60,000 nt of DNA, from the NCBI RefSeq assembly GCF_963678635.1, contig NC_087064.1, forward strand, positions 52,782,684 to 52,842,683. Direction: 5' to 3'. Under the pieces are notes generated by a model. That model was not told the origin of the DNA. It saw nothing but the letters and a program-made list of their open reading frames with translations, and did not search any database. A program made the translations under genes and the position numbers. Shown here piece by piece: positions 53,522 through 60,000 of this stretch. Within the stretch, counting starts at the first letter, position 1. Every line of letters begins with the position of its first letter. This DNA comes from Symsagittifera roscoffensis (Eukaryota > Xenacoelomorpha > Acoela > Convolutidae).

Positions 53522-56413
53522 GTTGCAGGTAATTTGAGGTCAACTTTGGCCCAGGAAAACTGCAGGGATAACTCTGCAACTTAACTTGAATTCAATTCAG
53601 ATGAACGTGAGGTAAACTTCGGGTCAATTTGGGATCCAAAGAAATGGGATCTGAAAGAAAAATTCTGTCAGAGTTTAATTTCAAGAAACATAAAATCAGA
53701 TAGAATCTCAGCAAAATTGAAATCTGATAGTGAGAATTGTGGAAAAGGTTAGCAAGGACCCACTGAGTTGGCTTTTGTGTCAAAAAAGGAAAACGTGTTG
53801 TATTTATTATTATTACCATAAGCTTTAAATAGATTCTTCGCTGCAAAAAATGCTAGTTATCTTGTTTTGAAATGTATAATATTTCTTTTTGCTGAAATTA
53901 ATTGGTAGACTTTTCAAATTTGGCGATCATTCTGCTCAAAATAAGAAGTATGGCGCATTATTTTCGACTAACAGCTTCATAAATTAATAATAATGGTTTT
54001 AAGAATGGTCACTGACGACTATGGACGTCCTGGTCAACGGAAATAAATAATGGATCACTTTCATTACGTACAGTAACGCTTTATTTCGTAAATTTTGATG
54101 ATTTAAAAAATGAGTAAAAATGAGACAAAAAAGAATCTATTGAATAGGAAGTGAAAAAATATAACAAAAAATGAGTTAGGAAGTAACAATCGAATAATTC
54201 AGATGGTAAGAAGAACAGCTCAAATTACAATCATTTTCAATTTCGGCCACAAAAAAAAACGTTTGTTGCGTTCTATAATTGATGCTACTTTTTAAATACA
54301 AACATACCGACTAAACAAAGATAACTAATTGGTAGGAATTATAGGAAGCAGAAAATTCTTTTTTTCATTTTGTCGCACATTGGGACTGAATTCTTCAATG
54401 TTTTCGAGGAAAGTAAAAAATGAACTTTGATGGAGAATTTCAGATTTGGTTAAGTGGCTGATTTAATTGATTCTTCACTGCTTCCCGATGAATTATCGAC
54501 TGTTAGTATTTTCTTCGTTTCCTCTGCGAAGAGAATTCTATGACGTATTCAAGATGTATGCTTTTCCATTTTTATTCGTCAGTTTCTGCTAGGTATTGCA
54601 ATTTCTAGAACATATAAAAAAAATCAAATACTCAGATAAAAGTGTTTTTCTTTAATTGATTTTTGTGTCTACGTTTTCAAAGATTGAATATCGACGTGAC
54701 ATTGGGTATTTGAATATTTGACACTGGGTTCATAATTTAAAAACTTAACATACTATATTGTCTCAATTACGGCTTGACGTTTTCAACCTTATACATTGTA
54801 ACAAAGATCCCATTGCGATAATTCTGATTACATTTTGTTTGTATAGATCTAGTTTAACTAGAAATTTTCTTTTCTTCGAAAATTGAAAAATCTGAGATAT
54901 TTTGGGTGTTTGATAAAGTAAAACAAAAGCAGTCGTTATTTTTCAATTTGACCTGAGCATCAATTATGTGTGCTTCCATCTAATGTGTGCAGTATTGAAA
55001 GATTGTTTACCTCGGGAAAAGACCATATCTCACTTTTTAAATGGAAGAAGAAAAAATGTCGCTGACGTACAGCCAATGTGACCAATGTTTAAAAAAGCAG
55101 GTAGCAAGCTTTGTTCTTTTTTTGACAAAGAAAAGTCTCCCGATTTTACTTACTTAGAAAGTCTCAAAACGCAGGGAAATTTTAATAACGGTTAAATCCC
55201 TTTTTGTTTTTTTAATAACTGAAATGGTTTTGCGGTAAAAATCGCTCAAAATCAAAGCTAGTAACGCCTTTTGCTTACAAGAATGAGTTTTATTTACCTC
55301 TAGGTTTTTGGTGGTTTCAGCTCTACAGTTCAATTGTCTGTAACTGCTAAAGCGCCTTTACTGCTTCAACCTGAAAAACTGTCATAAAAGTGAATTTGAA
55401 ATGTAAGTCCAGCCAGTTTCAAGTCTTGCCAACATCAGTTTGTGTCCTAATAAGCACAAGAAATAAAATCCACGCAGTGCATTTTCAGTTAAAAAACTAA
55501 AGCCGCTTAGAAGAAGAAAAAAAATATAAAACGTAATGTAACGTTGTTCTGTATTTGTTCTCAGTTGGCCAAATAGCTTGAAGGAGCATTATAAAACAGT
55601 GTGCTTTATAGCACCGTTTGCTTCTAAATGATGCGATTTGCCTCAGTTTTAGTTCTCTGAGAAGGAAGCAGTCTATAAACCATCGATTTGGGAAGCGCAT
55701 AAACACAAACAGACGGGCTGAATCTGACAGCTAAGACAAATTGGAATGATCTGTTCCCGGATAATTGACAAATATGTGAGTTATACCGGGAAAAATATCT
55801 GGAAAAGGTAGTCAAATAGTTAATTAATCCAGTTGTCTCCGCAAACAAATTGCACCAAACCCCCAATGTGTACAAACTTGCAAATGGCCATGAAAGAGAC
55901 CTGTTGTTGGAATAACCCAGTAGGAGAAATTTTTAGTCAGTGGCAAAAAAATTCCCTGAATGTTTTGCTTTCAGACCAATTTAGAGCAGTGACATAAAAA
56001 AATTTGAAGAAAAATAGCTTTTGAAACATCTGAGGCTTTCTTACTTTGCTTAAGCAAATCAAAAATTAATAAAAAAAATGAAAAAATACTATTTCTTTCA
56101 ATATTTAAATTTGATTTTGAATTTTTTTTCAAATAAGTGTGGTCAGATAGTCTGATTTAAATGCAAAGCAACAAGATATCTTGGTTAAGGTTTTTAAAAA
56201 AGCGGTGCGGTAAAGAGAGAACTAAAACTTCAAAAAAAAACTAACAGCTTAACGAAAAAACGAAAAAACGAAAAAACGAGATTAACGAAAAAACAGTTTT
56301 AACTTCTTCTCAGGTTCTACTCTCCCTGAGGTTACTGGCTTTTGATGCTATATAGCAAAAAAAAGGAAAAAGTGTTTTTCTCAGCATTGACAATCATTTG
56401 CAATTTTTAAAAC
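53522..56413. other. Upstream region of innexin exon 1A; no gene recognised
   Basis: It should contain the 1A promoter and 5' untranslated sequence. I see no convincing TATA box or motif cluster. Simple ACGAAAAA repeats lie at about 56255-56300. A minus-strand frame at 55624-55875 has no recognised motif. Confidence 0.5.
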
Positions 56414-56545
56414 GGTGTCAGGACTATTTGCCCCAAGTCAATTGGCCCTATGCCATCTTGTCCTATACTAACTTGCCCTACATGGCAACTTGTCCTATGC
56501 CAACTTGCCCCACATGACATTTTGTCCTATGCCGTTTTATTCCAT
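56414..56545 (+). repeat. MULE left inverted end with internal short repeats
   Basis: Seven to eight units of 15-17 bases, variations on 'tcctatgccaacttg' and 'ccccaagtcaattg'. The mirror set is at the right end, where units read 'gggacaagttg' and 'ggcataggacaagttg'. Confidence 0.85.
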
Positions 56546-56826
56546 ACTTAACACTTTTACTTGATTCATTGATGTTCAAATTGAGGACCAGCAAGTGCTA
56601 ATGTACACTGGACTCGTTTCGAGATAACAAAAGACTCTAATTGAAAATATTCGAAGCTGACCCTAAAAAAGCATAATTTTTGGTAATTACACGCCAAACT
56701 TTGACAATAATCCACAATTAGCGCCTTTGAAACAAAATGAAACACGGCTATTCTTTCATTTTGCTTCATTGTTTACCATTTCATTTCGTTCTTAAACATC
56801 CACATAAATACTTCAACATAAATACT

Positions 56827-58252
56827 ATGAGTCAACTTACGTGGGGAATATCTCAACGAAACAAACGAACGCTAATTATTGACGGACACGATTTCACAAA
56901 AAAGCAGACGACAAAAACTACTGAGCACTGGAGATGCGCAAGATACAGTTCACACAAATGCCGCATGCTCGCCGTCACAGCAGGAGATGAACTCGTCTCA
57001 ACAAAAAATGAGCACAGCCACGATGTTAGACCTGGGAAAATTGAGGCAAACCAGATCATGCATCAAATGAAAAAAGAGGCCAGGCAGCAAATTGTACCTG
57101 TTAATAGTAGTATAATTGCCACTTGTCTCCAGGAAGTAACTGATGAGAAAGCTGTTCAATTATCCTTGCCCAGTCGTGCAGCAATAAACAGAACTCTTAA
57201 CCGCCAGAAACAGAACTTGGTCCCGTCCTTGCCAATCATTAAAGACAGGCATTTCATAATTCCGACGGAATATTCTGATTTCTGTTTATTCGACAGTGGT
57301 GTTATGGATCCAGAGCGAATTTTGATTTTCGGTGATCGAGATAATGTTCATGCCCTCCAAGTTCACAATTCTCTTTGGCTTTGCGACGGTACATTCAAAA
57401 TTTGCCCAATGCAATTTTACCAGCTTTATACCATTCATATTCAAATCGGTGGATTTTACCCGCCATGCCTTTATGCTCTACTGCCAAACAAAACCGAACA
57501 AACGTACTCAAAATTCCTGAAAGCCATCATCCTCTGTCTCTGATAACGCGCAACCATCGAGGATCCTTCTAGATTTCGAACGAGCTGCCGTAAACGCTTT
57601 TACAAGTGCGTTTCCAGAGTCTTCAATCAAAGGCTGTTACTTTCACCTCTGCCAGGCCTTTTTACGCAAAATTAACGAGCTAGGCCTAAAGAAAGCCTAT
57701 GAAAACAACTGCGAGCTAAGCTTGGCACTGCGTTTAATACCCGCTCTCAGTTTTGTTCCAACTGATTTAGTGGAACAATCGTTCGAGAGCGTAATTGAGG
57801 AGATTGAGCATGTGGTGGACAGATTAGATCTTGAGCAAAGCCTGTCAGATAAAATTGACGAACTTGCCTCATACTTTCAGAGAAGTTATATAAAGGGCGA
57901 AACAATAGGGCGAAACAGCAGGCAACCGTTATTCCCTATGAGTCTCTGGAACCATTCCCAAGAAGCAGCGGAAGGCTTGATACGAACGACAAACGCCGTT
58001 GAAGGTTGGCATCTTGGAGTGACAGCATTATTTCAAGGGAGCCACCCAAGCCTCTACATTTTCTTGAATAAGATTCAAATGGACTCAGCAAACCAGAAGT
58101 TCAACATTTTGAAGGCTATGGGGGGAACACAGAATCAAGGGCGGAAGAAATATCGGGACATTCATGAAAAAATACAAAACATTTCTAGTAATTTCAACAA
58201 AGACCATGTTGTTGACTATTTATATGCACTAGCTCATTTAACTCTTTCGTAA
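56827..58252 (+). pseudogene. MULE transposase with FLYWCH-type zinc finger, one frameshift
   Basis: I chose the ATG at 56827 (MSQLTWGISQRNKR); the frame is open from an ATG at 56737. A FLYWCH-type finger covers about residues 5-65 (WRCARYSSHKCRMLAVT, ending ENEHSHDV-like NEHSHDV). The MULE transposase domain follows: SLWLCDGTFKICPMQFYQLY with the first catalytic Asp (57385-57387), then FYPPCLYALLPNKTEQTYSK. Next is RILLDFERAAVNAF with the second Asp (57572-57574), and the zinc-knuckle-like GCYFHLCQAF. TTNAVEGWHLGVTALF carries the catalytic Glu (58001-58003), and the stop is at 58250-58252. The frame shifts once, between about 57520 and 57541 in a CT-rich tract, consistent with a one-base indel. 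Everything else is open. It would cut the element's ends if expressed intact; as written it is inactive, unless the indel is a sequencing error. Confidence 0.9.
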
Positions 58253-58411
58253 TTTTTAAATTGTCGGCATAATTTCCACTTAATTGTCGGCATTTTGTTG
58301 CATTTTTAATTGATTTTTAAAAAATCATCACTTTTTTAACTTATAGCCATCGTACAGGGTCCAAATTTTGAGAGATGATAAAGGCCAATACTGCAATAAT
58401 TTTGCTCTTTC

Positions 58412-58468
58412 CCTCACCCCGCCCCCTATTCTGGGTTACCCAGTATAGGGGGGTTTAAGGGGCGAGGC
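58412..58468. repeat. GC-rich hairpin in the MULE 3' region
   Basis: Inner arms 'ccccctattctgggt' and 'acccagtataggggg' meet at the centre near 58436 with one mismatch. Outer parts 'cctcaccccgcccc' and 'ggggcgagg' also pair. It stands out sharply in AT-rich sequence. Confidence 0.75.
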
Positions 58469-58814
58469 AGTACCTGCGGTTTTCCATTTCATTGATTTCA
58501 TACTAAAATTTTTTGACTTCTTCAAGTTTTGAACTCTTGACTTCTTGATTAAGAGTGTTGTGCACTATTAACTATGCTATTGAAGCTTACAAAATCAGCA
58601 ATCAATCTTTTGAAATATTTAACTCGACATGAAAATTGCATTGAAATTTTGCCGCGTTCATTTTGTTCATGCATGCTTTGAACTCATTTTGATTCAGCGC
58701 ATGTTTAAATGATTCCGCATTTTGTTTCAAGCTTAATTGTTCACAAACAAGTCTTTCATCTTTATGCCGACATTATGTTCTACGAGGATATCAAAGAATC
58801 TGGGGCAAGTTTCA

Positions 58815-58925
58815 TTTTTTATTATATGGGACAAGATGGCATAGGACAAGTTGTCATCTGGGGCAAGTTGGAATCGGACAAATTGGGCTGGGACAAGTTG
58901 ACTTGGGGCAAAATGACATGTAACC
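58815..58925 (-). repeat. MULE right inverted end
   Basis: Inverted partner of 56414-56545, ending TAACC before the TTTAAAAC duplication. It carries about six of the short units. The outermost 15 bases match the left end only partly. Confidence 0.85.
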
Positions 58926-59135
58926 TTTAAAACACCCTTCGAGCCACTACTTTGATACTACTTTTTTGATAATTTTTTAAATCATTTTTTTGGTCCATTT
59001 TGCAGTAAATTCTAGTTTAATGGATTGAAATTGGTGAGAAAATGCCTCAAGTAAAAGTAATAGTAGCTAAATTAATGCTGAAACATTAAGTACAAATGAA
59101 TTACCTGCAGGTCAGCTTCTATTAAACTTGTCTAA

Positions 59136-59495
59136 TTAGTCTGAAAATCGTAAGAATCAGACAAATTAATCTCAACAGCGGAAAAAATTCTGGATTGTTT
59201 TTGCAATCCTAACCACTTATCAATGGGCTTTAAAATGATATCACACTTGACCCCGTACAACTTTTCTTTGAGGTAGTTAAAATTGGGTTGGAAAAGAAAC
59301 AGGGTGTGTTTTTTAGAATGTGGGGTGTGTTTCTTTTCCACCCCAATTTTAACTACCTCAAAGAAAAGTTGTACGGGGTCAAGTGTGATATCATTTCAAA
59401 ACCCATTCATAAGTGATTAGGATTGCAAAAACAATCCAGAATTTTTTTCCGCTGTTGAGATAAATTTGTCTGATTTTTTGCGATTTTCAGACTAA
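59136..59495. mobile_element. Long foldback palindrome, possible PIF/Harbinger-type miniature element
   Basis: Two arms of about 165-175 bases are near-exact reverse complements (59136 to about 59305, and about 59320 to 59495) around a short centre near 59313. The ends read TTAGTCTGAAAATCG and CGATTTTCAGACTAA. TAA lies on both sides (59133-59135 and 59496-59498), as left by PIF/Harbinger-type insertion. The arms differ at only a few places, for instance 'acttatcaatgggct' against 'cacttatgaatgggtt' in reverse. There is no coding content; frames through it are by-products. Confidence 0.75.
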
Positions 59496-59540
59496 TAAGT
59501 TTTCTTCGAGAAAATTTTTTTAAAGAATATTCTTGTTTTC

Positions 59541-59796
59541 AGTTTTGATTTCATTTTGCGAAGATAAACTTATGTACTACTTTAAGCCTATTCTTGGTCA
59601 ACTTCAAACTTGGGTGCGGGATTCCTCTGTTTTTGTTCAAAAAAATTGTCTAGAGAGGGCAGTTTTAGGAGGTGCGTATCTCATCTCGTATGATTGTATG
59701 ATTGCGGAAATCAGTTTAAGAATCAAAAATAAATCCTTAAATTTAAATTTTCCTGTAAAAGTTCTTATTTTCGAAAAGTTAGATGAGATGAGATGA
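59541..59796 (+). CDS. Possible exon or ORF, unrecognised
   Basis: An open stretch just after a good acceptor-like TTGTTTTCAG encodes YYFKPILGQLQTWVRDSSVF and RAVLGGAYLISYDCMIAEIS, ending EKLDEMR. Its first ATG is at about 59572. It might be one exon of a gene that continues beyond the window, but it has no recognised motif and no neighbouring exon. Confidence 0.2.
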
Positions 59797-60000
59797 GCTA
59801 GGGAAAGACGATTGATATGATAGTAATATAAGTGATTTAATTTCCGCTGTTCAGATATGATTTTAAATCACCCTTTGTACATTTTGTAACTCAGAAAATT
59901 TTTTATTGTCACTCAAATTTGACTGAAGGACTTAAGAATGATATTTCGCTCTAATTGTCTGGTATATCAGCCTGGTACCTTAATTTATTTCAAAACACCC

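Larger units (their letters stand above)
56414..58925 (+). mobile_element. MULE-type DNA transposon, near-complete
   Basis: About 2.5 kb, flanked by TTTAAAAC on both sides (56406-56413 and 58926-58933); 8-10-base duplications are typical of Mutator-like elements. The inverted ends (about 56414-56545 and 58815-58925) share TTGCCCCAAGTCAA and TATGCCATCTTGTCC. They are built from many degenerate 15-17-base units resembling 'tcctatgccaacttg'. Between them lies one transposase gene broken by a single frame change. The right part also has a GC-rich hairpin (58412-58468). It reads as a recent arrival compared with the other elements here. Confidence 0.9.

Overview
The window is AT-rich animal nuclear DNA. 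It carries one recognisable host multi-exon gene (an innexin), one unrecognised single-exon membrane-protein gene, and many transposons and dispersed repeats. The innexin resembles spiralian (lophotrochozoan) innexins more than insect or nematode ones, with its YYQW-VP signature, its TLCDFEVR loop and a late RPDGVFMIRL motif. A spiralian such as a flatworm, annelid, mollusc or rotifer relative is my best guess, by inference only; GT-AG introns and the transposon mix fit any invertebrate.

Layout. 1-3190: decayed, internally deleted pol region of a BEL/Pao retrotransposon on the + strand. 4969-5796: intact 275-residue ORF of unknown family with two hydrophobic segments and six cysteines. 6309-7243: repeat with inverted ends. 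8215-24631: complete but dead Polinton/Maverick of about 16.4 kb, with diverged terminal inverted repeats and a 6-bp target duplication (GGGCTT). Its capsid and integrase genes read leftward and its protein-primed B-family DNA polymerase reads rightward. It landed inside an older dispersed repeat, whose two halves flank it.

27297-53521, minus strand: the innexin gene. Five shared exons (27297-30732) encode everything after the first membrane segment. Two different first exons lie far upstream: 1A at 53383-53521 and 1B at 48453-48594. Both end in the same phase and supply alternative N-termini plus membrane segment 1. Exon 1B lies in a 1.84-kb tandem duplication (48421-52107). The second copy of 1B (50297-50436) has lost two bases and no longer joins in frame at the normal donor. 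The 22.6-kb first intron is filled with hAT-like miniature elements (one with a perfect 8-bp duplication), a dispersed family found as head-to-tail dimers, a roughly 165-bp diverged satellite and simple repeats.

56414-58925: a MULE DNA transposon with a FLYWCH-type finger, a DDE transposase broken by one frameshift, inverted ends made of degenerate 15-17-bp units, and an 8-bp duplication (TTTAAAAC). 59136-59495: an almost perfect foldback palindrome.

The points most worth a second look are the duplicated alternative first exon of the innexin, the fully delimited Polinton with both polymerase catalytic aspartates lost, and the near-intact MULE with internally repetitive ends. All joins and family calls were made by eye without alignment or transcript data.
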